A program made the translations under genes and the position numbers. From positions 1 to 64,000 of the forward strand of contig NZ_VUOA01000009.1 of the NCBI RefSeq assembly GCF_008386575.1: a stretch of DNA of 64,000 nt, in the 5' to 3' direction. Source of the DNA: Salinarimonas soli (GTDB lineage: Bacteria > Pseudomonadota > Alphaproteobacteria > Rhizobiales > Beijerinckiaceae). The notes below the pieces were generated by a model. That model saw only the letters and a program-made list of their open reading frames with translations, did not search any database and was not told the origin of the DNA. The stretch's first letter is position 1; each line of letters begins with the position of its first letter. This document shows, piece by piece, positions 36,287 through 47,422 of the stretch.

Positions 36287-36877
36287 GTGAACCTTCCCCC
36301 GCTCGTCCAGACCTTCGTGCTGCATTTCGGCGAGATGGGATCCCGCTGGGGGATCAACCGCACCGTCGGGCAGATCTACGCGCTTCTCTATGTCAGCGCC
36401 GAGCCCCTGAACGCCGAGGACATTGTCGAGCGCCTCGGCGTCTCGCGCTCGAACGTCAGCATGGGCCTGAAGGAGCTCCAGGCCTGGAACCTCGTGCGCC
36501 TTCAGCACAAGCCGGGCGACCGGCGGGACTATTTCACGACCCCCGACGACATCTGGCAGATCGTCAGGACGTTGGCCGAGGAGCGCAAGAAGCGCGAGGT
36601 CGACCCGACCATGACGCTGCTGCGCGAGGTCCTGATGCAGGAGCCCGCGAGCGTCGAGGAGCGCCATGCGCAGGAACGCATGCGCGAGATGCACGACCTC
36701 TTCGAGCTCCTCACGGCCTGGTACGCCGACATGCGCCGGCTTGAGACGGAGCGCCTCGTGCAGCTCCTGAGCCTCGGCTCCAAGGTGCAGAAGATCCTTG
36801 AGATGAAGGACCGGCTGATGGTCCTCCCCGGCGGGCGCAAGGGTGCCCGCCGGACCCCCTCCCCCGACAGCGAGTGA
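36287..36877 (+). CDS. GbsR-type MarR-family regulator
   Basis: 196 residues. The winged helix region GSRWGINRTVGQIYALLYVS and VERLGVSRSNVSMGLKELQAWNLV with PGDRRDYFTTPDD matches the GbsR/OpcR group. The C-terminal helix is a dimer segment. Immediately downstream (5 bases after its stop) are the cytochrome bd genes, so it is likely their regulator or co-transcribed. The effector is unknown. Confidence 0.88.
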   Translation: MNLPPLVQTFVLHFGEMGSRWGINRTVGQIYALLYVSAEPLNAEDIVERLGVSRSNVSMGLKELQAWNLVRLQHKPGDRRDYFTTPDDIWQIVRTLAEERKKREVDPTMTLLREVLMQEPASVEERHAQERMREMHDLFELLTAWYADMRRLETERLVQLLSLGSKVQKILEMKDRLMVLPGGRKGARRTPSPDSE

Positions 36878-36882
36878 TCGTC

Positions 36883-38256
36883 ATGGACGCCCTCACGCTT
36901 GCGCGCATCCAGTTCGGCGCGAACATCTCCTTCCACATCCTGTTTCCCACGATCACCATCGCTCTGGGCTGGGTGCTGCTGTTCTTCAAGCTGCGGTTCA
37001 ACGCCACCGGCGAGGACCGCTGGATGGACGCCTACAAGTTCTGGGTGAAGGTCTTCGCCCTCACCTTTGCGCTGGGCGTCGTCTCGGGCATCACGATGTC
37101 CTTCCAATTCGGAACGAACTGGCCGGGCTTCATGAACACGGTCGGCAACGTGGCGGGTCCGCTGCTCGCCTACGAGGTCCTCACGGCGTTCTTCCTGGAG
37201 GCGTCGTTCCTCGGGGTCATGCTGTTCGGGTACAACCGCGTCTCCAACCGCGTCCACACCTTCGCGACCGTGCTCGTCGCGGGCGGCACGACCCTGTCGG
37301 CGTTTTGGATCCTCGTCCTGAACTCGTGGATGCAGACGCCCGCCGGCTACGAGCTGCGCGAGGGGGTCGTCCACGCGACCGACTGGTGGGCGATCGTGTT
37401 CAACCCGTCGATGCCCTACCGCGTCGTCCACATGCTCCTGGCCTCGGGCCTGACCGCGGCTTTCCTCATCGCGGGCGTTTCGGCCTTCCGTTTCCTGCGA
37501 GGCGACCGCGCGCCCGGCGTCATGGCGGCCCTGCGCACCGGCATCGTGCTCGGCGCCGTGCTCATCCCGCTCCAGATCGTCGCCGGCGACGCCCACGGCC
37601 TCAATACCATGGAGCATCAGCCCGCGAAGATCGCCGCCATGGAGGGACTCTGGGAGACGCAGAAGGGCGCCCCCATGGTCGTCTTTGCCCTGCCCGACGA
37701 CGCGGCCGGCCGCAACCGGTTCGAGATCACGATCCCGCACCTCGCCTCGTTCTACCTGACCCACGATTGGCACGGCGAGGTGAAGGGCCTCAACAGCTTC
37801 GAGCATCGTCCGCGCATGGCGCCCGTGTTCTTCTCCTTCCGGGTCATGGTCGGCATGGGCCTCCTGATGCTGGCGGTCTCCTGGCTCGGCGCCTGGCAGC
37901 TGTGGCGTCGCGGCGAGCCGCACCCCTACCTTGCACGGGTCCTGGTCGGCATGACATTCGCCGGCTGGATCGCGACGCTCGCGGGTTGGTACGTGACGGA
38001 GATGGGACGCCAGCCCTGGCTGGTGACGGGCGTCCTCACCACGGCGCAGGCCGCGTCCAAGACGGTCGGCGCCGGCATGGTGGCATCGACCCTCGCGGGC
38101 TACCTCGCCGTCTACCTGGCCCTGCTCGTGGCCTACATCGCCACCATCTTCTACCTCGCGCGCCGCTCCGGCTCACCCGCGAGCCATGAGGCCGCCGAGC
38201 CCGTGCGCGACGGCGGCGCGACCGCCGCCGGCGCCGGCGTCGCGGCCACGGCCTGA
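36883..38256 (+). CDS. cydA: Cytochrome bd-type (cyanide-insensitive) quinol oxidase subunit I
   Basis: 457 residues. It reduces O2 to water with electrons from quinol without proton pumping. [16 protein letters not shown] carries the heme b595 His. [12 protein letters not shown] and the region [15 protein letters not shown] hold conserved family residues, including the Met ligand of heme b558. The Q loop is short, as in the CioAB group. A GTG at 36874 overlapping the upstream stop is an alternative start. It is co-transcribed with cydB. Confidence 0.93.
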   Translation: MDALTLARIQFGANISFHILFPTITIALGWVLLFFKLRFNATGEDRWMDAYKFWVKVFALTFALGVVSGITMSFQFGTNWPGFMNTVGNVAGPLLAYEVLTAFFLEASFLGVMLFGYNRVSNRVHTFATVLVAGGTTLSAFWILVLNSWMQTPAGYELREGVVHATDWWAIVFNPSMPYRVVHMLLASGLTAAFLIAGVSAFRFLRGDRAPGVMAALRTGIVLGAVLIPLQIVAGDAHGLNTMEHQPAKIAAMEGLWETQKGAPMVVFALPDDAAGRNRFEITIPHLASFYLTHDWHGEVKGLNSFEHRPRMAPVFFSFRVMVGMGLLMLAVSWLGAWQLWRRGEPHPYLARVLVGMTFAGWIATLAGWYVTEMGRQPWLVTGVLTTAQAASKTVGAGMVASTLAGYLAVYLALLVAYIATIFYLARRSGSPASHEAAEPVRDGGATAAGAGVAATA

Positions 38257-38268
38257 TCGGAGATCGAC

Positions 38269-39279
38269 ATGGACACGCTCACCCCCGGGGTCTGGCTCCC
38301 CGTCGCCTTCGCGGTGCTGATGGGGGCCTCGATCCTCCTCTACGTAGTCCTCGACGGCTACGATCTCGGCGTCGGCATCTTGGCCGGCGCCCGGGTCGAG
38401 CCCGAGGACAAGGACCGGATGATCGCCTCGATCGGCCCGTTCTGGGATGCGAACGAGACGTGGCTGGTCCTCGCCGTCGGCCTCCTGCTCGTCGCATTCC
38501 CGCAGGCGCACGGCGCGATCCTCGGCGCGCTCTACCTGCCGGTCTTCGTGATGCTGTTCGGCCTCATCCTGCGCGGGGTCTCGTTCGAGTTCCGCGCCAA
38601 GGCGGCCGCCGGGCAGAAGCTGTGGTGGGATCGCGCCTTCGTCGCCGGCTCCGCGATCACGGCTCTGTCGCAGGGCTACATGCTCGGGCTTTACATCGTG
38701 GGCTTCGAGCGGACCGGCCCGCACGTGGCGTTCGCCCTGCTCACCGCCGTCTGCCTCGTGGCGGGCTACGCGTTCATCGGCGCGGCCTGGCTCGTCATGA
38801 AGGCCGAGGGCGAGCTGCAGCGGCGCGCCGTCGCCTGGGCTCGGGGGACGCTCTGGCTCACCGGCGTGGGCATCCTCGTCGTCTCGGCCGTCACGCCGCT
38901 CGTCAGCGACCGCATCTTCGACAAGTGGTTCAGCCTGCCGAACCTCCTCCTGCTCGCGCCGATCCCGCTCGTGACGGCCGTACTGTTTTGCGGCCTGCAC
39001 CTGGCTCTGCGCCACCTGCCGACGCGGACGGACCGGTTCTGCTGGCTGCCGTTCGCGGGCGCGATCGGGCTGTTCCTCCTCGGCTTTCACGGCCTTGCCT
39101 ACTCGTTCTTCCCCTACGTGGTGCCCGAGCAGCTCACGGTCTGGCAGGCGGCTGCGTCGGAGGAATCGCTCTTCATCATCTTCGTCGGCGCCATGGTCGT
39201 GCTGCCGATGATCGCGCTCTACACGGCCTTCGCCTACCGGGTCTTCTGGGGCAAGGCGACGGAGCTGCGCTACTACTGA
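38269..39279 (+). CDS. cydB: Cytochrome bd-type quinol oxidase subunit II
   Basis: 336 residues, with about eight or nine membrane helices. The N-terminal [12 protein letters not shown] and [10 protein letters not shown] motifs are characteristic. It starts 12 bases after cydA with a GGAGATCG site. It completes the CioAB-type oxidase. No cydX-like small ORF is evident downstream. Confidence 0.93.
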   Translation: MDTLTPGVWLPVAFAVLMGASILLYVVLDGYDLGVGILAGARVEPEDKDRMIASIGPFWDANETWLVLAVGLLLVAFPQAHGAILGALYLPVFVMLFGLILRGVSFEFRAKAAAGQKLWWDRAFVAGSAITALSQGYMLGLYIVGFERTGPHVAFALLTAVCLVAGYAFIGAAWLVMKAEGELQRRAVAWARGTLWLTGVGILVVSAVTPLVSDRIFDKWFSLPNLLLLAPIPLVTAVLFCGLHLALRHLPTRTDRFCWLPFAGAIGLFLLGFHGLAYSFFPYVVPEQLTVWQAAASEESLFIIFVGAMVVLPMIALYTAFAYRVFWGKATELRYY

Positions 39280-39338
39280 GCGCCTCCTCGGCGCGCGGGC
39301 GAGGGGCCTCAACCCCCCTCGCCTCTTCAAATCGGGGC

Positions 39339-39369
39339 TTGACCTTCCCATCATGGGAAGCACGACAAC
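39339..39369 (+). promoter_or_regulatory. CueR-type operator/promoter of the copper ATPase gene
   Basis: TTGACC (39339-39344) as -35 overlaps a 17-bp palindrome CTTCCCATCATGGGAAG (39344-39360) whose arms are exact. The likely -10 (about 39364-39369) then lies 19 bases away, the long spacing typical of MerR-family activated promoters. The palindrome matches the copper regulator box (ACCTTCC...GGAAGG type). The neighbouring gene at 41906 encodes CueR. Confidence 0.75.
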
Positions 39370-39398
39370 CCCGGGTCATGATGGAACAGGAGGTCCCC

Positions 39399-41909
39399 AT
39401 GACCAGATCCAAGGCACTCGACATCCCGATCCAGGGCATGACCTGCGCGTCCTGCGTCGGCCGGGTCGAGAAGGCGATTCGCGCCGTACCGGGGGTGGAG
39501 CGCGTCGCCGTGAACCTCGCGACGGAGCGGGCGCATGTCGACCTCGGTGAAAAGGTGGAATCGGGCGCGGTGCTGGAAGCGATCCGCGCGACCGGCTACG
39601 ACCCCGTCGAAAGCCGCGTCGAGCTTGCCGTGCTGGGCATGACCTGCGCCTCCTGCGTGGGCCGCGTCGAGGGTGCCCTCGCGCGGGTCCCGGGCGTCGT
39701 CTCGGTCGCCGTGAACCTCGCGACGGAGCGCGCGAACGTCGCTTTCGTCGGCGGCCCGGAGGCCGTCATCCGCCTCGTCCAGGCCGTCGAGGAGACCGGC
39801 TACGAGGCGGAGGAGGTTCGCTCCGGCTCGAATCTTGCGGAGCGGGAGCAGGCGTCCCGCGACGCGGAGCTCGAGGCCCTGCGCCGCTCCCTCATTCTCG
39901 CGGCGATCCTCTCCCTCCCCGTCTTCGCGCTCGAGATGGGCTCGCACGCGATCCCTGCCGTGCATCACTGGGTGGGGGCGACGATCGGCGACCGGGCGAG
40001 CTGGCTGCTGCAGTTCGCGCTCACCACGGGTGTTCTGGCCGGCCCCGGCCTTCGCTTCTACCGCAAAGGCCTGCCGGCGCTCCTGCGAGGCGCCCCGGAC
40101 ATGAACTCCCTCGTCGCGATCGGCACCCTGGCGGCCTACGGCTATTCCGTGATCGCCACCTTCGCGCCCGGCCTCCTGCCGGCCGGTACCGGCTACGTCT
40201 ATTTCGAAGCCGCAGCCGTGATCGTGACCCTCGTGCTGCTCGGCCGCTATCTCGAGGCGCGGGCCAAGGGGCGGACGTCCGAGGCGATCAAGCGGCTGGT
40301 CGGCCTCGCGCCGAAAGTCGCCCACGTGGTGCGCGACGGTGCGGTGGTCGAGGTCCCGGCAGACAGCGTCCGGGCCGGCGACGTCGTGCAGGTGCGGCCC
40401 GGTGAGCGTGTTCCCATCGATGGCGAGGTGATCGAGGGATCGAGCTTCGTCGACGAGTCGATGATCACGGGCGAGCCGGTGCCAGTCCGGAAGCAGGCCG
40501 GTGCCGCGGTGGTCGGCGGCACCGTCAACAAGACGGGCGCCTTCACGGTGCGCGCCACCCGGGTCGGTGCCGACACGGTGCTCGCCCAGATCGTGCGCAT
40601 GGTCGAGGCGGCCCAGGGGTCGAAGCTGCCGATCCAGGGGCTCGTCGACCGGGTGACGATGTGGTTCGTGCCCGCTGTCATGGCCGCTGCGCTCGCCACC
40701 TTCGCGGTCTGGCTCGTGCTCGGTCCGGAGCCGGCGCTGACCTTCGGCCTCGTGAACGCAGTTGCCGTGCTCATTATCGCCTGCCCCTGTGCCATGGGCC
40801 TCGCCACCCCGACATCGATCATGGTCGGCACCGGGCGGGCCGCGGAGCTCGGGGTTCTGTTCCGCCAGGGAGAGGCGCTCCAGGCCCTGCGCGATGTCGC
40901 CGTGGTCGCGCTCGACAAGACGGGTACGCTCACACAGGGCAAGCCTGAGCTGACGGATTTCATCGCCGCGGACGGATTCGCGGAGATTGATGTGCTTGGC
41001 CTCGTGGCAGCCGTCGAGGCGCGGTCCGAGCATCCGATCGCCGCGGCCATCGCGGACGCGGCGCGCCTGCGCGGCGTTGCACTGCAGCAGCCGGAAGCGT
41101 TCGAGGCCGTGCCGGGCTACGGGGTGTCGGCGCGGGTCGGCGGGCGCCTCGTTGAGGTCGGCGCCGACCGGTTCATGGAGGCGCGGGGGCTGTCCGTCGC
41201 GGCCTTCGCCGAGGCTGCCGAGCGCCTGGGCCACGAGGGCAGGACGCCGCTCTACGCCGCGATCGAAGGTCGCCTCGCGGCCGTGATCGCCGTCGCGGAC
41301 GCGATCAAGCCGTCGACGCCCGAGGCGATCCGCGCCCTGAAGGCGCTTGGCGTCGAGGTCGCCATGGTGACCGGCGACAATCGCCGGACCGCGGAGGCCA
41401 TCGCAGCGCGCCTCGGCATCGACACCGTCGTGGCGGAGGTGCTTCCCGACGGGAAGGTGGAGGCGATCGAGCGCCTGCGCGCGGGTGGGCGGAAGCTCGC
41501 CTATGTCGGCGACGGCATCAACGACGCCCCTGCCCTCGCGGCTGCGGATGTGGGTCTTGCCATCGGAACGGGGACCGACATCGCCATCGAGAGCGCCGAG
41601 GTCGTGCTGATGTCCGGCGACCTGCGCGGCGTCGTGAACGCGATCGCGCTCTCGCAGGCGACGATCCGGAACATCAAGCAGAACCTGTTCTGGGCCTTCG
41701 CCTACAACATCCTGCTGGTTCCGGTGGCCGCCGGAGCCCTGTATCCCCTGAGCGGCATCCTGCTCTCGCCGATGGTCGCGGCCGGCGCGATGGCGCTCTC
41801 CAGCGTGTTCGTGCTCGGCAACGCGCTCCGGCTCCGGGGCTTCGCGCCGCCCTTGCGGAGCGACGAGGCTCCGGCCCCGGTCGGGACGGCCGTGGAGGCC
41901 CTGCGATGA
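39399..41909 (+). CDS. copA: Cu+-exporting P-type ATPase with two heavy-metal-binding domains
   Basis: 836 residues. Two N-terminal HMA domains have MTCASC at 14-19 and 82-87. The CPC motif in [12 protein letters not shown], phosphorylation DKTGTLT and hinge [10 protein letters not shown] are all intact. It exports Cu+ from cytoplasm to periplasm. The start follows an ACAGGAGG site. An upstream Met codon pair at 39378 is less likely. The last bases overlap the cueR start by 4. Confidence 0.96.
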   Translation: MTRSKALDIPIQGMTCASCVGRVEKAIRAVPGVERVAVNLATERAHVDLGEKVESGAVLEAIRATGYDPVESRVELAVLGMTCASCVGRVEGALARVPGVVSVAVNLATERANVAFVGGPEAVIRLVQAVEETGYEAEEVRSGSNLAEREQASRDAELEALRRSLILAAILSLPVFALEMGSHAIPAVHHWVGATIGDRASWLLQFALTTGVLAGPGLRFYRKGLPALLRGAPDMNSLVAIGTLAAYGYSVIATFAPGLLPAGTGYVYFEAAAVIVTLVLLGRYLEARAKGRTSEAIKRLVGLAPKVAHVVRDGAVVEVPADSVRAGDVVQVRPGERVPIDGEVIEGSSFVDESMITGEPVPVRKQAGAAVVGGTVNKTGAFTVRATRVGADTVLAQIVRMVEAAQGSKLPIQGLVDRVTMWFVPAVMAAALATFAVWLVLGPEPALTFGLVNAVAVLIIACPCAMGLATPTSIMVGTGRAAELGVLFRQGEALQALRDVAVVALDKTGTLTQGKPELTDFIAADGFAEIDVLGLVAAVEARSEHPIAAAIADAARLRGVALQQPEAFEAVPGYGVSARVGGRLVEVGADRFMEARGLSVAAFAEAAERLGHEGRTPLYAAIEGRLAAVIAVADAIKPSTPEAIRALKALGVEVAMVTGDNRRTAEAIAARLGIDTVVAEVLPDGKVEAIERLRAGGRKLAYVGDGINDAPALAAADVGLAIGTGTDIAIESAEVVLMSGDLRGVVNAIALSQATIRNIKQNLFWAFAYNILLVPVAAGALYPLSGILLSPMVAAGAMALSSVFVLGNALRLRGFAPPLRSDEAPAPVGTAVEALR

Positions 41910-42349
41910 ACATCGGCGAAGCGGCCGCCGCCTCGGGCATTTCGGCCAAGATGATCCGCTACTACGAGTCGATCGGCCTCGTGCCGAGCCCGATGAGGAC
42001 CGAGTCCGGGTACCGGGTCTATTCGGACGCGGAGGTGCACATCCTCCGCTTCGTGCGGCACGCCCGGGACCTCGGCTTCCCGGTCGAGCAGATCCGCGAC
42101 CTCGTCACGCTCTGGCGTGACCGGTCCCGGGCGAGCAACGACGTCAAGCAGATCGCGCTCGCCCATGTCGCGATGCTGGAGGACAAGATCCGCCAGCTCC
42201 AAGCGATGGCCGGCACGCTTCGACACCTCGCCGCCACCTGCCATGGCGACGAGCGGCCCGACTGCCCCATCCTCGACGAGCTCGCGGCCGATCGGCCCGA
42301 GGCGCCGCACCGACGGCGTAGGCCGGGCCTCGACGGGCTCGGAATGTAG
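41906..42349 (+). CDS. cueR: Cu(I)-responsive MerR-family regulator CueR
   Basis: 147 residues. The N-terminal winged helix [25 protein letters not shown] and the dimerisation helix precede C112 and C120 in CHGDERPDC, the two-Cys Cu+ site at the same positions as E. coli CueR. Overlap with copA (ATGA) shows co-translation. It should act on the palindrome at 39344-39360, making an autoregulated copper-response unit. Confidence 0.94.
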   Translation: MNIGEAAAASGISAKMIRYYESIGLVPSPMRTESGYRVYSDAEVHILRFVRHARDLGFPVEQIRDLVTLWRDRSRASNDVKQIALAHVAMLEDKIRQLQAMAGTLRHLAATCHGDERPDCPILDELAADRPEAPHRRRRPGLDGLGM

Positions 42350-42387
42350 GTTAGAAACTGAGCGCCCGGGGACGGTGGACCCAGCTC

Positions 42388-43191
42388 TCACGCCCCTGCG
42401 CCATCAATGCGCAAGCCGTCGAACGCCGGGGTCACGTAGGGCGGCAGCTCGCTCTTCAGCCGCTCGTAATCGAGGTCGGAGTGCAGGTTCGTGAGAACCG
42501 CACGGGCCGGGCGGGTGCGCTCGATCAGCGCCAGGGCCTCGGCGACGCTGTAGTGGGTCGGGTGGGGCGTGTAGCGCAGGGCGTCGATGACGAGGACGTC
42601 GAGCCCGTGCAGCAGCCGCTCCGTCGACTCGGGCATCGTGCTCACGTCGGGCACGTAGGCGAGGTCGCCGAAGCGGAAGCCGAGCGCGCCGATCGTCCCA
42701 TGGCGCACGGGCAGCGGCAACGCCTCGATCGCGCCGCCTGGGCCCTCGATGCGGATGGGCGCCTCGTGGTGGATCTCGCGCTCGTCGAGGATCGGCGGAT
42801 AGTCGCTGCCCGGCGGGGTCTCGAAGCAATAGGCGAAGCGTGCCCGGATGACGGCGCGGGTCTCCGCGTCCATGTAGAGCGGCATACGGCGGCGCATTTG
42901 GATGACGAGCGGGCGGAGATCATCGATTCCGTGCGTGTGGTCGGCGTGCTCATGGGTGAGGAGCACGGCATCGAGGCGCGTCACCCCTGCCCCGAGAAGC
43001 TGCTCGCGCAGATCCGGCGAGGTATCGACGAGGACGTTCGTCGTCCCCTCCCCGCTCCGGCGTTCCACGAGCACCGAGCAGCGCCGGCGGCGGTTGCGGG
43101 GATCGTTGGGGTCGCAGGCGCCCCAGCCGGATCCGACCCGGGGCACGCCGCCGGACGAGCCGCAGCCGAGGATGGTGATCGCCAGGCTCAT
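42388..43191 (-). CDS. Metallo-beta-lactamase-fold phosphodiesterase-like hydrolase (PhnP-like)
   Basis: 267 residues. LTHEHADHTHGIDDLR is the HxHxDH metal motif; further metal ligands are in GTIGALGFRFG and TNLHSDLDYERL. The N-terminus ITILGCGSSGGVPRVG is typical of PhnP-like phosphodiesterases. It overlaps the tatD gene by 4 bases and belongs to the metG cluster. The substrate is unknown. Confidence 0.88.
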   Translation of the reverse strand: MSLAITILGCGSSGGVPRVGSGWGACDPNDPRNRRRRCSVLVERRSGEGTTNVLVDTSPDLREQLLGAGVTRLDAVLLTHEHADHTHGIDDLRPLVIQMRRRMPLYMDAETRAVIRARFAYCFETPPGSDYPPILDEREIHHEAPIRIEGPGGAIEALPLPVRHGTIGALGFRFGDLAYVPDVSTMPESTERLLHGLDVLVIDALRYTPHPTHYSVAEALALIERTRPARAVLTNLHSDLDYERLKSELPPYVTPAFDGLRIDGAGA

Positions 43192-43985
43192 GCGGCGGCG
43201 ACCCCGTCGAGGGCGGCGGCCTTTGCGAAGAGGCGGTAGAAGTTCGCGGTGGTCACGCGGGCAAGCTCCTCGGGCGGCAGGCCGACGGCCTCGGCGAGCC
43301 GCGCCGCCGTCAATGCCGTGTAGGCCGGCTCGTTCGGCTTGCCGCGGTGCGGCTCTGGAGCCAGATAGGGCGCATCCGTCTCGACGAGGAGCCGGTCGTG
43401 GGGCACCCGCGCCGCGATGTCGCGCAGCTCCTGCGATCGCTTGAACGTCACGATACCAGAGAACGAGACATAAAGCCCGAGCTCGACGCCAGCCTCGGCC
43501 AGCCGCGCGCCCGACGAGAAGCAGTGCAGGACCGCCCCGAAGGCGCCCGAGGCCATCTCTTCCGAGAGGATTGCGATCATCTCGTCATCCGCCTCGCGGG
43601 CATGGATGACGAGGGGCAGCCCCGAACCCCGCGCCGCCGCGATATGAGCGCGGAAGACCCGACGCTGCACGTCGCGCGGGCTCTTGTCGTAGTGGAAGTC
43701 GAGACCGGCCTCGCCGATGGCAACGCAGCGCGGGTGGCCGGAGAGGGCGACGATGCGCGCGGGCTCCACGTCGGGCTCCTCGGCGGCATTATGGGGGTGC
43801 GTGCCTACGGTGAAGAACACCCGGGCATCGCTCTCGGCCAAGGCCCGGTAGGTCTCGAAGCGCCCGACATGAGTCGAGATCGTCACGACCCGGCCGACGC
43901 CCGCGCGTTCCGCGCGATCCAGCGTCGCGGCGAGATTGCCGCCGAGATCGGGGTAATCGAGATGGGCGTGGCTGTCGACGAGCAT
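43188..43985 (-). CDS. tatD: TatD-family metal-dependent deoxyribonuclease
   Basis: 265 residues. DSHAHLDY at residues 4-11 begins the TIM-barrel fold. Other metal ligands appear in AIGEAGLDFHYD, LVIHAREADDEM, VLHCFSS and LLVETDAPYLAPEPHRG. The last is the TatD signature. It is 3'-5' DNase-like. It follows metG on the same strand after 76 bases. Confidence 0.92.
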   Translation of the reverse strand: MLVDSHAHLDYPDLGGNLAATLDRAERAGVGRVVTISTHVGRFETYRALAESDARVFFTVGTHPHNAAEEPDVEPARIVALSGHPRCVAIGEAGLDFHYDKSPRDVQRRVFRAHIAAARGSGLPLVIHAREADDEMIAILSEEMASGAFGAVLHCFSSGARLAEAGVELGLYVSFSGIVTFKRSQELRDIAARVPHDRLLVETDAPYLAPEPHRGKPNEPAYTALTAARLAEAVGLPPEELARVTTANFYRLFAKAAALDGVAAA

Positions 43986-44061
43986 GGGGCCTCAACGCGG
44001 GAACGCGGCAATTGGTGGCGATGCGACGACCTCCCGGCCCCGCGCGGCGCGGGGAGCGGGC

Positions 44062-45609
44062 CTACGCCTCCTCCGGCTCCACATAGCGCGGGAAGATCGG
44101 AGCCGGCGCGGGAAGCGGGGTGCCGGGGGCGAGCCGATGCCCCTCCCCTACCCTCGCGAGAACCCGCCCGTCGGGCGCGACGGCGAGAAGGTTGAGGAGC
44201 TTGGCGGCGGCCGTCGGCACGAACGGTAGCGCCAAGACGCCGACCGCCCGCAGCACCTCCGCCGTAACGTAGAGCACCGTCGCCATGCGGGCCGGGTCGG
44301 TCTTGCGCAGGGTCCAGGGCTCCTGCGACGCGAAGTACCGGTTGGCCTCCGCCACGACGGCCCAGATGTCCGCCAGCGCCGTGTGGAGCGCGTAGTCCCC
44401 CATGGCGCGGCGGGCCCGCTCCGGGAGCGCGTCGGCCTGGGAGAGGATCGCGCGGTCGGCCTCGGTCAGCTCGCCCGGCTCGGGCACCCTCCCCTCCAGA
44501 TTCTTCGCGATCATGGACAGCGAGCGCTGCGCGAGGTTGCCGAGGTCGTTGGCAAGATCCGCGTTGATCCGGTTGACGATCACCTCGTGCGAGTAGCTGC
44601 CGTCGCCGCCATAGGGCACCTCGCGCATGAAGAAGTAGCGCAGCTGGTCGACGCCGTAGGCATCCGCGAGGTCGAACGGATCGACGACGTTGCCCACCGA
44701 CTTCGACATCTTCTCCCCCTTGTTGAGGAGAAAGCCATGGCCGAACACCCGCTTCGGGAGCGGCAGGCCCGCCGACATCAGGAAGGCCGGCCAGTAGACC
44801 GTGTGGAACCGGACGATATCCTTGCCGATGATATGCACGTCCGCAGGCCAGAAGCGCCAGCGTCGGTCGGACGCGTCGGGAAAGCCGCAGCCCGTCACGT
44901 AGTTGGTGAGCGCGTCGACCCAGACATACATGACGTGCTTCGGATTGCCCGGAACCGGCACGCCCCAGTCGAACGTGGTGCGGCTGATGGAGAGATCCTC
45001 CAGGCCGCGCCGGACGAAGCTCACGATCTCGTTGCGGCGGGTGTCCGGACCGATGAAAGAGGGCTGCGAATCATAGAGCTGGAGCAGGCGGTCCTGGTAG
45101 GCCGAGAGGCGGAAGAAGTAGCTCTCCTCCTCCACCCACTCGACCGGGGTGCCGGTCGGCGCAAGGCGCGAGCCGTCGGGCTGGAGCGTCAGCTCGCCCT
45201 CGTCGTAATAGGCCTCGTCACGGACCGAGTACCAGCCGGCATATTTCGACAGGTAGATGTCCCCATTCGCCTCCATGCGCCGCCACAACTCCTGGACGGA
45301 GGCATAGTGGTCCGGGTCGGTGGTGCGGATGAAGCGGTCGAAGGAGCAGTCCAGGCGCTCGGCCATGGCGCGGAACACGGGCGCCATCTCGTCGACATAG
45401 GCGCGCGCGGTCGTGCCGTTCTTCGTCGCGGTCTGTTGGATCTTGAGCCCGTGCTCGTCCGTGCCGGTCATGAAGAAGACGTCGTAGCCGTCGAGGCGCT
45501 TGAAGCGCGCGATCGCGTCGGCCGATACCATCTCATAGGCATGCCCGATATGCGGACGGCCGTTCGGATAGTGAATCGCCGTCGTGATGTAGAAGGTCTT
45601 GTCGCCCAT
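44062..45609 (-). CDS. metG: Methionyl-tRNA synthetase
   Basis: 515 residues. It charges tRNA-Met. The HIGH motif is PHIGHAYEM, and KMSKS is [11 protein letters not shown]. There is no long C-terminal tRNA-binding appendix, so this is the short form. The N-terminus [19 protein letters not shown] is family standard. It lies between holB and tatD in the conserved alphaproteobacterial order. Confidence 0.96.
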   Translation of the reverse strand: MGDKTFYITTAIHYPNGRPHIGHAYEMVSADAIARFKRLDGYDVFFMTGTDEHGLKIQQTATKNGTTARAYVDEMAPVFRAMAERLDCSFDRFIRTTDPDHYASVQELWRRMEANGDIYLSKYAGWYSVRDEAYYDEGELTLQPDGSRLAPTGTPVEWVEEESYFFRLSAYQDRLLQLYDSQPSFIGPDTRRNEIVSFVRRGLEDLSISRTTFDWGVPVPGNPKHVMYVWVDALTNYVTGCGFPDASDRRWRFWPADVHIIGKDIVRFHTVYWPAFLMSAGLPLPKRVFGHGFLLNKGEKMSKSVGNVVDPFDLADAYGVDQLRYFFMREVPYGGDGSYSHEVIVNRINADLANDLGNLAQRSLSMIAKNLEGRVPEPGELTEADRAILSQADALPERARRAMGDYALHTALADIWAVVAEANRYFASQEPWTLRKTDPARMATVLYVTAEVLRAVGVLALPFVPTAAAKLLNLLAVAPDGRVLARVGEGHRLAPGTPLPAPAPIFPRYVEPEEA

Positions 45610-45647
45610 GGACGGCGTGCCTCTCGGACCGGACGTGAAGGGAGCGT

Positions 45648-46712
45648 TCAGGCCGCCGCCCGGACGGCGTCGGCGAGATCGCCGAACAGGGTGAGGACGA
45701 GCGGCCGCCGGTCGAGGTTGTACACGTCGACCTCCCTCGCCGATCGGCGGATCTTGTCACACACCTCCACAAGGGGTGCAAGACGGGCCGGGCCTGCGCC
45801 TGCGGCCGCCGAGATCCGGTCGCCGATCCAGCGCTCGACCGTCTCGAGGGCCAGTTCGTAATCCGCTTCGGCGTCCTTCTTGGCAAGGCTCTCGGCAAGG
45901 GTCAGGACCCGTTTCAGGTCCTGCTCGGGCAGTCGGTCGAGCATGGCGCGCACGCTCTCGACCAGCCGCGCGCGGGCCGGGTCGAGCATCTCCAGGCAGC
46001 GGCGGGCAGAGCCCTCGCTCAACTCGATCGCCCGGGTCACATCCTCGCCGGGCGCCTCCGACCAGGGCGAGCCGAGCGAGCCGATCACGTCGCGCAGGTC
46101 CGGTGGCTCCAGCGGGCGCAGGAGCAGACGGCGGCAGCGGGACCGAATCGTCGGCAAGACGCTCTGCGGCCGGTGGGCGACGATGAGAAAGACCGAGCGG
46201 GCCGGGGGCTCCTCGACGAGCTTGAGAAGCGCGTTGGCGCTGGCCGTCGTGAGATCCTCGGCGCTATCGACGATGCAGACCCGGTACCCGCCGTTCGCCG
46301 CCGTCGAGCCGAACATCGACACCGCCTTGCGCACCGTCTCCACGGGGATGGTGGTCGAGGGTCCTTTCTTCTCGGTGGCGGGCTGCCGCCGCAGCACCAT
46401 CAGGTTCGGATGCGCCTGAGCCGCGACCTGGCGCGCGACTGGCGAATCCGGCGAGACCGCGAGGGAACCGCCCGGTCGCGGAGCGCCGGGGGTCTGCGCC
46501 AGGAGGAAGCGCGCGACCCGGTACGCGAATGTCGCCTTGCCGATCCCCTGCGGCCCGCCGATCAGCCAGGCATGGTGCAGACGGCCGGCTGCATAGGCGT
46601 CCAGCACCGAGGCCTCGGCTTGAGTCTGGCCGAACAGGACCAGTCGCTCGCGCGGATGGGGCGCGCCCTGCAGGGCGTCGGGTTCGATCTCGGCGGACGA
46701 GGGTGCTTTCAT
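45648..46712 (-). CDS. holB: DNA polymerase III delta-prime subunit
   Basis: 354 residues. It is part of the clamp loader. The P-loop-like [17 protein letters not shown] and [25 protein letters not shown] (sensor and SRC region) are present. The zinc-binding Cys cluster seen in E. coli delta-prime is absent, as often in alphaproteobacteria. It begins 4 bases after the stop of tmk, so they are coupled. Confidence 0.92.
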   Translation of the reverse strand: MKAPSSAEIEPDALQGAPHPRERLVLFGQTQAEASVLDAYAAGRLHHAWLIGGPQGIGKATFAYRVARFLLAQTPGAPRPGGSLAVSPDSPVARQVAAQAHPNLMVLRRQPATEKKGPSTTIPVETVRKAVSMFGSTAANGGYRVCIVDSAEDLTTASANALLKLVEEPPARSVFLIVAHRPQSVLPTIRSRCRRLLLRPLEPPDLRDVIGSLGSPWSEAPGEDVTRAIELSEGSARRCLEMLDPARARLVESVRAMLDRLPEQDLKRVLTLAESLAKKDAEADYELALETVERWIGDRISAAAGAGPARLAPLVEVCDKIRRSAREVDVYNLDRRPLVLTLFGDLADAVRAAA

Positions 46713-46716
46713 CCTG

Positions 46717-47376
46717 TCAGGGTCTCGTAAGGAGCGTTTTCACGCCCACGCGCTCGCGGATCGTGCGCCAGATCTCGTCGGCGACCTGACCCGGCTCGCC
46801 CCGCGCGTCGATGACCGCGCACCGCTCGGGCTCGGCCCGGGCGATCGCCAGGAACGCTTCGCGCAGGCGGGCATGGAAGTCGATGTCCTCCTGCTCGAAC
46901 CGGTCGGCCGCCTGACGTCCCTCGCGCCTGCGGGCGGCCGCGCGGGTAAGGCCGATGTCGGCCGGCAGGTCGAGGATGAGAGTGAGGTTGGGCTTGGTCG
47001 CCCCGACCACCACCCGTTCGAGAGCCCGGAGCGTCGCCTCGTCCACCTCGCCCCGTGACCCCTGGTAGGCGCGGGTCGAATCGGCGAAGCGGTCGCACAG
47101 AACGACGGCGCCCCGGGCGAGGGCCGGCCGGATGACGGTTTCGACGTGGTCGGCGCGCGCTGCGGAAAACATCAGCGCCTCCGCCAGCGGGCCGAACGCC
47201 TTCCCCTCCCCTGCCAGGATGCTTGCGCGGATCAGTTCCGCGCGTGGCGAGCCGCCGGGCTCACGGGTCACGACCGTCTCGCGGCCGCTGTCGCGCAGCC
47301 GCCGGCTCAGGCGCTCGACCTGGGTCGACTTCCCCGCGCCCTCCCCGCCCTCAAGGGTAATGAAGAGCCCTTTCAT
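46717..47376 (-). CDS. tmk: Thymidylate kinase
   Basis: 219 residues. It phosphorylates dTMP to dTDP. Walker A LEGGEGAGKSTQ, the DR(Y/F) segment LCDRFADSTRAYQG and the lid RRREGRQAADRFE are intact. Length is usual. It leads the tmk-holB-metG unit. Confidence 0.95.
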   Translation of the reverse strand: MKGLFITLEGGEGAGKSTQVERLSRRLRDSGRETVVTREPGGSPRAELIRASILAGEGKAFGPLAEALMFSAARADHVETVIRPALARGAVVLCDRFADSTRAYQGSRGEVDEATLRALERVVVGATKPNLTLILDLPADIGLTRAAARRREGRQAADRFEQEDIDFHARLREAFLAIARAEPERCAVIDARGEPGQVADEIWRTIRERVGVKTLLTRP

Positions 47377-47422
47377 CGATGCCGGGCGCTCCCTACGCTC
47401 AGGCCGGCCCGCTTTAGGGCTA

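Noticed and set aside
38460-41909. A single plus-strand frame of 1149 codons
   Set aside because: Only its part from 39399 is CopA; the upstream 310 codons overlap cydB in another frame and show no family features.
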